From G963664835 sp965220775 (GTDB taxonomy: Bacteria > Chloroflexota > UBA6077 > FW602-bin22 > JBCLEL01), in contig OZ244845.1 in the NCBI GenBank assembly GCA_965220775.1, forward strand, positions 1,922,001-1,986,000: a stretch of DNA of 64,000 bases. The letters are read 5' to 3'. The position numbers were made by a program, and so were the translations under genes. The notes beneath the pieces were generated by a model. That model was not told the DNA's origin. It worked only from the letters and a program-made list of their open reading frames with translations, and searched no databases. Each line of letters starts with the position of its first letter. The stretch's first letter is position 1. Below are positions 17,720 to 26,849 of the stretch, one piece after another.

Positions 17720-19258
17720 CTAAGATCCTCTTTGTAGAAAGAGTCGGGCGACGAGTTGCTCGACCGGCGCGTAGTCGTCCGTCAGTATGACCCGTCGGCC
17801 GGCCCGGCGGTAAGCTGCGAGTTCCTCTTGGTCAACCGCCGTGCTTCCAAGTACTCTGCCAAAGGTCTGTTTGCTGCGTTCGATGTCGTCAAGATAATCG
17901 AGGTCGAGTGGTCGCTTCGCACCCACCGCCACGATCGTTTCGATCTCGCCAGGGTCGTACCTCCCCCAACGCACCAGATAGATGTGGGGAAAGACCTCGC
18001 CCATTGTGTTTATGAAGGCGCGCAGCATCTCGCCGGATTCGTAGTCGTCAATTACGTTTGCGAGGTATACGCCATCGTCTGAAAGGTGGTCGTAGAGCAT
18101 ACGGTGAAATTCGACTGTCGTCAGATGATATGGGATCGAGAGGTCATTGAACGCGTCACCGTATATCACGTCGAAGACCGGCGGATCGTCCCACTCCATC
18201 AAGACGATTCGTGCGTCCCGATTGTAGGAGATAATTCTCGTATCGGGTCTTAGGCCCAGATGTTCGTAGCTGACCTCCGTTACCGCGGGATCGATTTCGA
18301 TCACGTGGATTTCACTCTCCGGATAAACTTCTTCGACATAACGTGGGAAGCCGTAACCGCCGCCGCCAATAAAGAGCGACTTGAAGTCAGGTTTTTCGTG
18401 CACCGTTATTGTGGTTATGTCGGCGTAGGCGCGTATGTAGCTGTAGCTCAGATAGGTGGGATCAACTAACGATATCTTGGTGTGGGTGAGGTGATCCAGC
18501 ATCAACGTTGCCGTTGGATCGGCCACAATCGGGTTCGACAATACCCGAATACAGTAATAGCCAGATTCGCGCAGGCACTTCGAGTCCAGGAACCGGTCGC
18601 GCGAGATAAACAAGCCTCCCGAAACTATCAATCCGACCAAGGCGACTGCGGCGAGCCTGGCGGGGTTTCTCCAATACTCGCCCGCCCAAACCGCCGTCAA
18701 AAACAGGATCGAGCCCGCCGCCAGTATGGTTGTTCGAGTGCCGATCGCCTCGATAAGGAAGAACCCAGTCGCGAATACCCCAAGCAGGCTACCGGCGGTA
18801 GATACCGCGTAGACAGTGCCCACAACCGCCCCCGTACGCTTAATGTCATCGAGTGTCATCTTGATTGCGACGGGGGTGACCACTCCCAGAATAAGGCAAG
18901 GCAAGAAGAATATTATGATATCGAGTACTAAGATTCTGGCGACCAGAGGCATCCCAAGCCTGAGGACCCGGGTCAGAGCTAGTTCGCTCAGTACAAGAGT
19001 CGCGACCGTGGAAAGGCTGCCGACGAGTAATATGACTCCCAATACTTCGCGTGACGCCCGGCGGTCGGCCAGCCGGCCCCCTAGGAAGTTGCCCAGACTG
19101 ATACCCGCCAGCACTACTCCGATGATGCTGGTCCACGTGTAAAGTGAAACTCCAAGGTGGGGCGCCAATATTCGGCCGGCCACTATCTCGATCATGAGAG
19201 TGCAGAAGCTGGCCAAAAAGACAATAATGCTCGTGGCAAATATGGAAAGTCGTTTCAC
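17720..19258 (-). CDS. Membrane-fused spermidine-synthase-like protein
   Basis: A 512-residue two-part protein. Residues 1-220 form about seven transmembrane helices (MKRLSIFATSIIVFLASFC..., SLGNFLGGRLADRRASREVL is MFS-like). The remainder is a spermidine-synthase-like Rossmann domain with FIGGGGYGFPRYVEEVYP, IHVIEIDPAVTEVSYEHLG and DARIVLMEW. The usual catalytic DSSDP-type loop is replaced by VIYGDAFNDLSIPYH, so aminopropyl transfer is uncertain. Fused MFS/spermidine-synthase proteins are common in Chloroflexota and Actinobacteria and their role is poorly known. ATG 19258; upstream gene of a minus-strand run with the amidohydrolase and thpR. Confidence 0.87.
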   Translation of the reverse strand: MKRLSIFATSIIVFLASFCTLMIEIVAGRILAPHLGVSLYTWTSIIGVVLAGISLGNFLGGRLADRRASREVLGVILLVGSLSTVATLVLSELALTRVLRLGMPLVARILVLDIIIFFLPCLILGVVTPVAIKMTLDDIKRTGAVVGTVYAVSTAGSLLGVFATGFFLIEAIGTRTTILAAGSILFLTAVWAGEYWRNPARLAAVALVGLIVSGGLFISRDRFLDSKCLRESGYYCIRVLSNPIVADPTATLMLDHLTHTKISLVDPTYLSYSYIRAYADITTITVHEKPDFKSLFIGGGGYGFPRYVEEVYPESEIHVIEIDPAVTEVSYEHLGLRPDTRIISYNRDARIVLMEWDDPPVFDVIYGDAFNDLSIPYHLTTVEFHRMLYDHLSDDGVYLANVIDDYESGEMLRAFINTMGEVFPHIYLVRWGRYDPGEIETIVAVGAKRPLDLDYLDDIERSKQTFGRVLGSTAVDQEELAAYRRAGRRVILTDDYAPVEQLVARLFLQRGS

Positions 19259-19398
19259 TATTTCAGCGTACCATTTGTCGAAGAATGTGAGGTCGCAAGA
19301 GAACGAAAGTCAAATTATCACAATGGGGAAACTCGACTCGGAACCGTCCTCGGGTGTTGCTTGATCCGACGACGCGTGGCTCTTTTCGAAGTCCGTCC

Positions 19399-20313
19399 CT
19401 AGAGCCGGGCCCAAGCCTCCATCAATGTGCGCTTGGCATTGGCTACCACGGCGTCCGAAGATTCGTCGCCGTGGGGCCGGACCTCGAACGCGACAATGTT
19501 CTGTTTGCCTGGCCCGATATAGCCTACGTTCTTGAGGACACGAAGGAATTCGACGGTTTCCGGCACGTCGTTCTCGCCGCCCTCTATGCCAAAACGAGGA
19601 TGCTTGTCGCCATACAGGGGACTTTCCTGGTCGTCTAGAACACAGTTGCCGATGTGGGCATGGACTAGATGCTCGGCCGCCGCAGTCAGGGCGTGCTCAG
19701 ACGTCTCGAACTGTAATGGAAGGTGGCTCAGGTCCAGCATCAGACCAAACTCCGGATGGTCTCCGCGCACTGCCTCAGAGACTTCGACGCCAAGTGTTGT
19801 GGGTCCGACCAGCGACTTCTTGTCAATGCTGCGGTCGAATACTTCCAGCACCAGGGGTATCTTCGCTTCTGCCTCACTGTAATCGCTTAGCTGATTCAGG
19901 GAGTCGATCAGGAGCTTGACTGCCTCCTGCTCGTTTTCGGGACCTGAATACGGGCCGCTGAGCAGTGCAAATCTTGACGCCCCAAGCTCTCCCGCCTGGT
20001 CGATCGCACGCTTGAGTCTTTCTACCGCCGCATCTCGCGTCTCCGAGTCGAGACTGTTCACATCTAGATTATTTCCGAGCTGTACAGGTTGTCCGCAAGC
20101 TCCCACTTGAACTGCGGCCGTCTCGGTCAAACTTGCGATATCTTTGACAACGCTGGGATCCTGGACGAATCCGATTTCGATTGCGCCGAAGAACTCATCT
20201 TCGACGATCGAGCGGACGGTCTCCAATATGGGTCCGTCGCCTCCCATCGTTTCAGGAAACGCCATGAAGTGTACGATGCCTACCTTCATGTTGCTGTGTA
20301 ACGAGTCCTTCAA
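19399..20313 (-). CDS. Sugar phosphate isomerase/epimerase-like TIM-barrel protein
   Basis: A protein of about 304 residues of the xylose-isomerase-like TIM-barrel superfamily (AP endonuclease 2 fold). Indicative segments are GAIEIGFVQDP, ALLSGPYSGPENEQEA, PLVLEVFDR, FGLMLDLSHLPL, LVHAHIGNCV and VAFEVRPHGDES, carrying the Glu/Asp/His metal ligands at strand ends. The start is TTG 20313, with GGGAGG 5 nt before it; an ATG eight codons on (20289) lacks such a site. It is divergent from larA. Substrate unknown; a role in sugar-acid or hydroxy-acid catabolism with LarA is speculation. Confidence 0.85.
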   Translation of the reverse strand: MKDSLHSNMKVGIVHFMAFPETMGGDGPILETVRSIVEDEFFGAIEIGFVQDPSVVKDIASLTETAAVQVGACGQPVQLGNNLDVNSLDSETRDAAVERLKRAIDQAGELGASRFALLSGPYSGPENEQEAVKLLIDSLNQLSDYSEAEAKIPLVLEVFDRSIDKKSLVGPTTLGVEVSEAVRGDHPEFGLMLDLSHLPLQFETSEHALTAAAEHLVHAHIGNCVLDDQESPLYGDKHPRFGIEGGENDVPETVEFLRVLKNVGYIGPGKQNIVAFEVRPHGDESSDAVVANAKRTLMEAWARL

Positions 20314-20666
20314 AGAATCCTCCCTTTCAAACGACTTTCGGAAAAAGCGAGCAATCTACTCATAGCTTCGGCCGGCTAGCCTTCATCGTTCGACTAGGCG
20401 CGCTCAGCCAATTGGGGTCAGCTTGATCCAAGCTCGGCTTCTCCTCGAGCCTGTCTTTACTTGCATTGGACGTTGCTCAGTCTAACATGTAGCCGAACGG
20501 CTGTCAGTTGGCTCTGGTCGCCAAGCATTGGCGGTCGGTTCAAGGGAGTTTGCCGGCTGCGAAGATCGATTGCTCTTCGTCTTCCGGCTGGTGTTGTGGG
20601 CTTTCACGGCGTCAGACAATCCCACGCGGAAGCCATGTTCTTGGTGAGGACCACGGGAGATTTGCA
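20314..20666. other. Divergent intergenic region between isomerase and larA
   Basis: These 353 bases separate two divergent genes and presumably hold promoters for both. A GGGAGA site at 20655-20660 serves larA. I see no strong -35/-10 pair, hairpin or RNA. Confidence 0.4.
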
Positions 20667-21944
20667 TTGTTGGTTAGGCTGGCATATGGCGAAACAGGAA
20701 TGGTCGTGGATTTCCCCGATCGCCAAACAGATGTGATCGAGCCAGTGTTCGTTCCAGGTTTGATGGACGAGCCGGCCGCCCTGACTGAAGCGCTGCGCAA
20801 TCCGGCAGGCTCGCCGCCTTTGCGCGAACTGATCAAACCGACCGACCGCATTTGCATAGTCATTAGCGATATCACTCGGCCGGCACCCAATCATCTAATG
20901 ACTCCCGCCATCCTGAATGAGCTCTCATGCGTTGATCCCACAAACATTACGCTCCTGGTGGGTACCGGAATGCACCGACCCAACACCGGTGAGGAATTTG
21001 AACGAATGTTGGGTTCGGAGATTGTCCGAATCTTTCGCGTCGTCAACCACGATTGCCACGACCTGGACAATATGACCAACGTGGGCAGAACGGCCAGTGG
21101 AAACGACATATACCTCAATCGACTGTACGTCGAGGCCGACGTTCGTATTCTTACAGGGTTCATAGAGCCGCACTTTTTCGCCGGATTCAGCGGCGGTCCG
21201 AAGGCGATCCTCCCCAGCATCGCCGGCGCGTCGAGTATCAAGTTCAACCATAATGCGACCAAGATTGCGGATCACCGTTCGACTTGGGCTTCCCTTCGGC
21301 ATAATCCCGTCCATCGAGAAAGTCGGCAGGCTGCAGCCTTAGCCCCTCCACACTTCACATTGAACGTGACTCTGAACAAGGAACGGCGGATCACCGGCGT
21401 GTTTGCCGGCGAGCTTTTCGAGGTCCACGACGCCGGCTGCCGGTTTGTCGAGAGTCACTCGTTACGAGAGATCGACACCCCGTACGAAGTGGTAGTTGGG
21501 ACAAACAGTGGCTATCCCTTGGATCTCAATCTATACCAAGTCGTCAAAGGGATGTCGGCGGCCTCTCTGGCGGCAGTCGACGGGGCGCCCATTGTGATGG
21601 TGGCGGAGTGTCGGGAGGGGCTAGGCCACGGCGAATACGCGCGTATGCTTACGGCAAAAGACGATTCGCGCGCCATACTCGCCAGTATCATGGCGAATCA
21701 CCATGTCACTACTGACCAATGGCAGGTACAGATCCAGGCTCAGATACAGACTCGACATCCGGTCTATTTGTATTCCGATCGCCTTTCCGATGATGCGATC
21801 ACTAAAGCGCGTCTTGTGCCTGTGGATGACGTGGAGATGCTTGTAAGACGATTGTTGACACAGTCCGGGCCGAATAGTCGAGTAGCAGTTCTGCCTCAAG
21901 GTCCCCAGACGATCCCCCGCGTAATTCAGCCGGCCGTTGTCTGA
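20667..21944 (+). CDS. larA: Lactate-racemase-type (LarA family) nickel-pincer enzyme
   Basis: A 425-residue LarA-family 2-hydroxyacid racemase/epimerase. Members use the nickel-pincer nucleotide made by LarB, LarE and LarC. The conserved residues are present: DITRPAPNH, GTGMHRP, GFIEPHFFAGFSGGPK (His and, ten residues on, the Lys that binds the pincer cofactor) and IKFNHNA. The chosen start is TTG 20667, with GGGAGA 6 nt upstream, giving the family's normal length; the frame is open further upstream but that part looks non-coding. LarE lies 3 kb away on the other strand. The substrate may be a 2-hydroxyacid other than lactate. Confidence 0.9.
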   Translation: MLVRLAYGETGMVVDFPDRQTDVIEPVFVPGLMDEPAALTEALRNPAGSPPLRELIKPTDRICIVISDITRPAPNHLMTPAILNELSCVDPTNITLLVGTGMHRPNTGEEFERMLGSEIVRIFRVVNHDCHDLDNMTNVGRTASGNDIYLNRLYVEADVRILTGFIEPHFFAGFSGGPKAILPSIAGASSIKFNHNATKIADHRSTWASLRHNPVHRESRQAAALAPPHFTLNVTLNKERRITGVFAGELFEVHDAGCRFVESHSLREIDTPYEVVVGTNSGYPLDLNLYQVVKGMSAASLAAVDGAPIVMVAECREGLGHGEYARMLTAKDDSRAILASIMANHHVTTDQWQVQIQAQIQTRHPVYLYSDRLSDDAITKARLVPVDDVEMLVRRLLTQSGPNSRVAVLPQGPQTIPRVIQPAVV

Positions 21945-23793
21945 CCCGATTGCCCCGCGATATTCGCCGATCGTCCCAGGTATTCAATACCAGATACGCT
22001 TACTGATCGCGCTATCCGTGATTCTGTGGACTCTGGGCGACGTGGGGTCTGTAGGTGCACAGGAAGAGGACAACGACCGTCCGCAATATGTCTTCGACGT
22101 TACGTTAGACTTGGGATCCCAGAAGGCTTCTGTTCACCAGACTGTGCACTACGTGAACCGGTCTGCTATTCCCTTGTCCGAGCTTGTGTTTCAGGTTCCG
22201 CCGGCGCGTTACGATGCGTTTGCGTTATACGAAGCAACCGCGCGAGGTCAAGCTGTCAATGCGCACTTGGATGGCGAAGTCCTCTCATTGCCTCTCGATG
22301 CTGACCTAAACGTCGGTGACCGCATCACCGCCACTCTTACCTATTCGTTGACCATTCCTTCGCCAGGAGACATCAGATTTGGCTATTTATCGGGCGTCGT
22401 GGCTATGGGAAATTGGTTCCCAATTCTCGCGATAATCGATGAGCGGGGTTGGGTCAGGCAACAATACGTCCCGATAGGCGACCCTTGGGTCGCCGAGAAC
22501 GCGGATTACCGAGTCAGTCTGACTTTGGATAGGGAGGCCAAGATTGCACACACCGGCCGTCTCGTTGCCGCGGAAGGCACGACTTTCACGTTCGAGGCGA
22601 GCGATGTCCGAGACTTTGCCCTTGCGGTATCAGAGCGCTACAAGACACTCCACCAGCAAGTGGGAGGTGTGGAGGTCACCGTCTTTTACATTCCGGAACA
22701 AGGGGACAACGGTCCGGCTCTGCTTCGCTACACGTCCGAGACAATTGAGTGGGGAGCCGAACGCTTGGGTGGGTATCCCTACTTCACTCTGCACGTGGCA
22801 GTTGTTGGAAGCAACGATCCGGCCGGCGTTGGTCAGGAGTATCCAACGCTTTATTTCATTAGCGATCAGGTCGCATCCGGCCCTTCGAATCCTGGCAGCT
22901 ATCTGAACTACATAGCTACCCATGAAACTTTGCACCAGTGGTTCTATAGCCAGGTTGGCATAGATCAAGTCAACGAACCGTGGATCGACGAGGGTCTGGC
23001 CGTGATGTTGACCTACGAGTACTACGAAGACCTCTATCCATCCCTTTATGATCCTTCGGTAGCTGGAGTCAGACGCAGACTAGACAATGCCATCTCGACA
23101 TATGGCGAAATGCCACTCGATACGCCGATCCAAGATTATGTTGATGAAACGCATTACTTCGCGATGCTCTACCGGCGTGCCACGGTGTTCTACCTGGAGG
23201 TCGAGGCGCTAATGGGCGAGAGCGAGTTTTTTGCAGCTCTCCGCGATGTAGTTTCGCAATCGAACCAGCCTCGATTGGTCAGCGGCGATCAAGTTTTGTC
23301 GGCATTTGCCAGGCGTGCTCCGGTTGATGAATTCACAGAGCTCGTTGGTGAATACTTTAGGGCAGTCCCGGAGACGCTTCCTGAGCCGACACCTACTGTG
23401 GAACATTCGCCGTCGCCCGACACCGCAGTCGAAACGCCTCGGCCGACGCCTTCGATCTTGCCGGATACCCCGTCGGCAACGGCCGGCCCCGTCGAACAGC
23501 CGGTCGTTACTCCGACTTCGACACAGGTGCAGGCTGCCCGTGCGACGCAGGCGCCGGTCGCGACCCCAGCCGGCGTATTAATCGTCCTAACGACTGCTAC
23601 CGCAACCGCCGCGGCGACCCACGCCGCGACAGCGACGCCCGTCGTCTCTACGCCAACGCCGTCGACCGTCCAGACAAGTCCCACCTCATTCATCGACATC
23701 GACCTCTCCTCTCCCATCACGCTGGGAGTGGCGGTCATAGCAGCATTTGCTATCGGATTTGGTGCTACCGCTATGGTCGGCAGAAGACGTTGA
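21937..23793 (+). CDS. Surface-anchored M1-like zinc metallopeptidase
   Basis: A 618-residue exported protein. An N-terminal signal segment (LLIALSVILWTLGDVGSVGA) is followed by an M1-type beta domain. The gluzincin site HETLHQW has H329 and H333, with the third ligand E352 in EPWIDEGLA (18-residue spacing). Residues about 475-585 are a Thr/Pro/Ala-rich stalk, followed by a C-terminal membrane helix (ITLGVAVIAAFAIGFGATAMV) and GRRR. The GAMEN exopeptidase motif of classical aminopeptidase N is not evident, so specificity is unclear. The TTG start overlaps the larA stop by 8 nt, implying coupling. Confidence 0.87.
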   Translation: MSDPIAPRYSPIVPGIQYQIRLLIALSVILWTLGDVGSVGAQEEDNDRPQYVFDVTLDLGSQKASVHQTVHYVNRSAIPLSELVFQVPPARYDAFALYEATARGQAVNAHLDGEVLSLPLDADLNVGDRITATLTYSLTIPSPGDIRFGYLSGVVAMGNWFPILAIIDERGWVRQQYVPIGDPWVAENADYRVSLTLDREAKIAHTGRLVAAEGTTFTFEASDVRDFALAVSERYKTLHQQVGGVEVTVFYIPEQGDNGPALLRYTSETIEWGAERLGGYPYFTLHVAVVGSNDPAGVGQEYPTLYFISDQVASGPSNPGSYLNYIATHETLHQWFYSQVGIDQVNEPWIDEGLAVMLTYEYYEDLYPSLYDPSVAGVRRRLDNAISTYGEMPLDTPIQDYVDETHYFAMLYRRATVFYLEVEALMGESEFFAALRDVVSQSNQPRLVSGDQVLSAFARRAPVDEFTELVGEYFRAVPETLPEPTPTVEHSPSPDTAVETPRPTPSILPDTPSATAGPVEQPVVTPTSTQVQAARATQAPVATPAGVLIVLTTATATAAATHAATATPVVSTPTPSTVQTSPTSFIDIDLSSPITLGVAVIAAFAIGFGATAMVGRRR

Positions 23794-24046
23794 ATTAAGG
23801 GTTCTATCGATCTGCCGGCGAAACAACCAATCTGGCCGAATGCGCCAGCCTCGTCGGTCAGGGTGGTATCATTTCGATAGTAGCCAACGGCGCGATAACG
23901 TTGCGGTTCTGCTCCAGTAACGGTTGGTCCGCATCTACGCCGATTGTGATGACATCGCGGAGCCGAGTGGACGCGGTCGACACACAGAGTAGACATCGCG
24001 ATCCGCGCGACCCAATGTCAATGCGAATTCAAATAGGACGGTCAGC

Positions 24047-24493
24047 ATGGACGCGATGAGGTACACGCTCATAGATAGAGATGGCAGTGTCAGCTTCGTT
24101 TGGGATTGCGGGGTTCTGCGATGGATGTTGTCCGGATGCATTAGTGGGGCCGCATCAACCCGGCAATTACTTGAGCGGGCCAGCATTAGAGACCCTCGAT
24201 TACTCGAACACGTCGAGAGCGGGCTTGCAGTCTTCGACGAGCACAACGTAGCCGATAATACGTTGCCAATCCGGCAGGCTTTCGAGAATTTCCCTTCTCA
24301 CGAGTGGCCTCCGTTTCGCGTCATCGATGGCGTGACTCGGGAGTCGAGTTTGCGGCAAGCTCGTGCCGGTGTGATCCTCTTCAACCTTATTCGTCGCAAG
24401 ATAGTCCAGATACAAAACACGTATGTGGAGATCAGCAATATGGAGCCGCAAGCCAGCCGACTCATCGACGCAGGTTGGCGCATCGTGCCCTAG
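24047..24493 (+). CDS. Hypothetical protein
   Basis: A 148-residue protein I do not recognise. It has no signal peptide or membrane helix and looks like a compact mixed alpha/beta protein (MRYTLIDRDGSVSFVWDCG..., HEWPPFRVIDGVTRESSLRQ). The ATG at 24047 has a weak AGGACGG upstream; a second ATG lies three codons on. It lies after the M1-like peptidase (253-nt gap) and converges on larE. Coding is supported only by length and non-random composition. Confidence 0.5.
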   Translation: MDAMRYTLIDRDGSVSFVWDCGVLRWMLSGCISGAASTRQLLERASIRDPRLLEHVESGLAVFDEHNVADNTLPIRQAFENFPSHEWPPFRVIDGVTRESSLRQARAGVILFNLIRRKIVQIQNTYVEISNMEPQASRLIDAGWRIVP

Positions 24494-24591
24494 GACATTG
24501 GGACGCATCGCTTGTTTAATCGTTCATCCCCGGGCCGTAAGCTCAATATCCGAAGCGGGGCCGTGAGCTTGCAACTCGTAGCCTTAGGATA

Positions 24592-25446
24592 CTAGCCTGA
24601 AGAAACTGGCCTGGATGAGAGAGACTTTAGAGGAACTAGATTCTCGTTCAGCGAACCGGAGCGAAGTCCCTTCATATCGAGGGTTACATAGTGGAAGCCC
24701 AAAGCTTTTAATGCCTGCTCGACTGACACATAGTGTCCTTCAGAGAGCATCCTCACCATATCGTTGGGCTTTAGTTCAATGCGAGCTAAGGATTCGTGAT
24801 GACGTACCCGAACCTCTTGATAACCCATTTTATGCAAAAGACGTTCGCTTTCATCTATCTGCCGCAGCTTCTCCGGCGTTACTCTTTGCCCGTACGGGAT
24901 GCGCGATGACAGGCAGGGCGCCGCCGGCTTGTCCCAGGTAGGCAGACCCATCTGCGAAGAGAATTGCCGGATCTCATCCTTGGTAAGTCCGGCGAGCTGC
25001 AACGGACTCCGCACCCCCATCTGATGGCCGGCAATCATTCCCGGTCGATGATCGCCCAGGTCGTCATAATTGGAACCGTCTACGACAACGGCTTTATCCT
25101 GTTCTCTAGATACCGTCATCAGTCGTGTAAACAGCTCAGACTTGCAGAAGAAACAACGATTGGTCGGGTTACTGACGTACTTTTCGTCCGACATCTCGTA
25201 GGTCGAAATCTCTAGGAAAGGCGCTCCAATTTGGGCGGCTATCTTGCGGGCCTCGGCAAGCTCGTCGACGGCCAGGCTATCGGAAACACCGGTTGCCGCT
25301 AGCACGTTGTCCGGACCCAGGATATCGACAGCAGTCCTCAGAAGAAATGTGCTGTCCACGCCGCCAGAAAAGGCGACAAGTACGCTGCCGCATCCGTGTA
25401 GGATCTCTTCTAGCTTTTCCAGCTTCAGAAGGCTCTCTTGACGCAT
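24592..25446 (-). CDS. larE: ATP-dependent sulfur transferase for nickel-pincer cofactor
   Basis: A 284-residue PP-loop protein, LarE, which adenylates and then sulfurates the nicotinate-derived precursor of the LarA cofactor. The PP-loop is SGGVDS (27-32). Three cysteines, C98 and C101 (NRCFFCKSEL) and C178 (PAAPCLSSR), match the form proposed to hold a [4Fe-4S] cluster and use it as sulfur carrier, rather than the single-Cys sacrificial form. ATG 25446 is supported by GGAGGG 8 nt upstream. It is the last gene of the minus-strand sulfur operon (82 nt after moeB). LarB and LarC are not in the window. Confidence 0.93.
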   Translation of the reverse strand: MRQESLLKLEKLEEILHGCGSVLVAFSGGVDSTFLLRTAVDILGPDNVLAATGVSDSLAVDELAEARKIAAQIGAPFLEISTYEMSDEKYVSNPTNRCFFCKSELFTRLMTVSREQDKAVVVDGSNYDDLGDHRPGMIAGHQMGVRSPLQLAGLTKDEIRQFSSQMGLPTWDKPAAPCLSSRIPYGQRVTPEKLRQIDESERLLHKMGYQEVRVRHHESLARIELKPNDMVRMLSEGHYVSVEQALKALGFHYVTLDMKGLRSGSLNENLVPLKSLSSRPVSSG

Positions 25447-25528
25447 CTCATCGGCCCTCCATGGACCAAGGTCTGTACCCAACTAGCAAAAGGGGCAACC
25501 GAACTCGAGCCAATCGTACTACGTTTTA

Positions 25529-26371
25529 TTATACTCCCGCGCCGATAGTTTCTGGCTCCGCGACCGGGGGCGCCACCCCACAGAACTGCTCATAGTCTAT
25601 GAGCTCTCTGATACTTGGATTGTCGCCGCACACCGGACACTTTGGGTCGCGCCGAATGTTGACTTCGGAGAACTCCATGGCAAGCGCGTCGAATATCAGG
25701 AGCCGTCCTATCAGCGGATCTCCTAGATCGAGGACGAGCTTTATCACCTCGACCGCTTGTATAGTGCCAACTATACCCGGCAGCGCTCCGAAGACTCCCG
25801 CTTCGGCGCAGTTCGGCACGGCACCCGGTGGCGGTGGAGCCGGAAACAAGCAGCGATAGCACGGGCCGGCGCCCGGTTTGAATACTGTTGCTTGACCGTC
25901 GAACTGAAAGATGCTGCCATGAACGACCGATTTACCTAGTATCGTCGCCGCATCGTTGATTAGGTAACGCGTAGGAAAATTGTCCGTGCCGTCCACGATG
26001 ATGTCGTAATCTTCGATGATCTCGAACGCGTTGCTCGAGTGCAGGGCCGTACGATGCTTGACGACGTTCACGTCTGGATTGATTGAGTTGATTGTGTTCT
26101 CGGCCGAGTCAACCTTTGGCCTGCCGACGTCGCTCAGACGGTGGAGTATCTGCCGTTGAAGGTTCGACTCGTCCACCAGGTCGAAGTCTACTATGCCGAG
26201 GGTACCGACCCCGGCAGCGGCCAGATAGAGAGCAGCGGGAGAGCCTAGCCCGCCCGCACCCAGCAGGAGCACCCGTGAGTTAAGTAGCTTCTTTTGTCCG
26301 ATACTGCCTACATTTTGCAATATCAAGTGGCGGTGGTATCGTCGTATCTGATCGGGTGTGAACGTTCTCAT
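25529..26371 (-). CDS. moeB: ThiF/MoeB/HesA-family adenylyltransferase (sulfur-carrier activating E1-like)
   Basis: A 280-residue E1-like enzyme that adenylates the C-terminal Gly-Gly of a ubiquitin-like sulfur carrier. The Rossmann/ATP motif is LLGAGGLGSPAALYLAAAG, followed by VDFDLVDESNLQRQILH. Zinc-binding pairs are CYRC and CPVC. Unlike many Chloroflexota and actinobacterial MoeZ proteins, there is no C-terminal rhodanese domain, so sulfur must be delivered separately. It lies 43 nt after rrf2 in the cysM-cysO-mec-rrf2-moeB-larE run, so the likely partner is CysO, perhaps also the MoaD at 54.5 kb. Confidence 0.93.
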   Translation of the reverse strand: MRTFTPDQIRRYHRHLILQNVGSIGQKKLLNSRVLLLGAGGLGSPAALYLAAAGVGTLGIVDFDLVDESNLQRQILHRLSDVGRPKVDSAENTINSINPDVNVVKHRTALHSSNAFEIIEDYDIIVDGTDNFPTRYLINDAATILGKSVVHGSIFQFDGQATVFKPGAGPCYRCLFPAPPPPGAVPNCAEAGVFGALPGIVGTIQAVEVIKLVLDLGDPLIGRLLIFDALAMEFSEVNIRRDPKCPVCGDNPSIRELIDYEQFCGVAPPVAEPETIGAGV

Positions 26372-26414
26372 GAATAGTGCCTCCGTGTTGGTCGCTGACG
26401 CGCCACGCGCCAGC

Positions 26415-26849
26415 TCAGATATGATAGGTGAACGCCTGTCTTCTTTCGCGTTCCAGTAGTTCTGCGAGTGTCACTTGCGCGAAGACTTCTTGGGCCGCCT
26501 GCGCGACTTCACGCCATACTTCGCGCAACGGCTGGCAGTTGGGACGTTTATTGCCATCGTCGCCTCGGCGACCAGTATCTGCGTCCCAGAAAGTACCCTC
26601 CAATGCTTGAACCAACTCATCCAGACGTATTTCACGCGCCGGCCGAGCCAGAACATGACCTCCACCCGGTCCTCGCCTGCTATTGATCAAACCGGCTTTA
26701 CGTAGCATTGTCAGCAGTTGGTTCAGATACGGTTCCGGTATGCCCTGCCGACTGGCTATGTCGCGGCTCTGGATCGGCCCCTCTCCATAGTGATGTGCCA
26801 GATCAAGTAGGGCCATGATCCCATATTCACTTCTGGTCGATAATCTTAT
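26415..26849 (-). CDS. Rrf2-family transcriptional regulator with apparent ATA start
   Basis: A winged-helix Rrf2 regulator (IscR/CymR/NsrR type). The first standard start is ATG 26816 (MALLDLAHHYGEG), but the frame upstream reads IRLSTRSEYGIMALLDLA, the family's conserved N-terminus with Ile where Met is expected. No ATG, GTG or TTG occurs between an upstream in-frame stop and 26816, so translation probably begins at ATA (26847-26849). This ATA overlaps the stop of mec as ATAA, where ATGA would be ordinary; GAGGTGA lies about 10 nt upstream. The HTH helix is around IPEPYLNQLLTMLRKAGL; there is one Cys only (NCQPLR), so no three-Cys cluster site as in IscR. It likely controls this sulfur operon. 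Confidence 0.85.
   Translation of the reverse strand: MRLSTRSEYGIMALLDLAHHYGEGPIQSRDIASRQGIPEPYLNQLLTMLRKAGLINSRRGPGGGHVLARPAREIRLDELVQALEGTFWDADTGRRGDDGNKRPNCQPLREVWREVAQAAQEVFAQVTLAELLERERRQAFTYHI

Noticed and set aside
24534..24580. Terminator between the hypothetical gene and larE
   Set aside because: AAGCTCA/TGAGCTT arms are only 7 bp with a long loop and no T-run.
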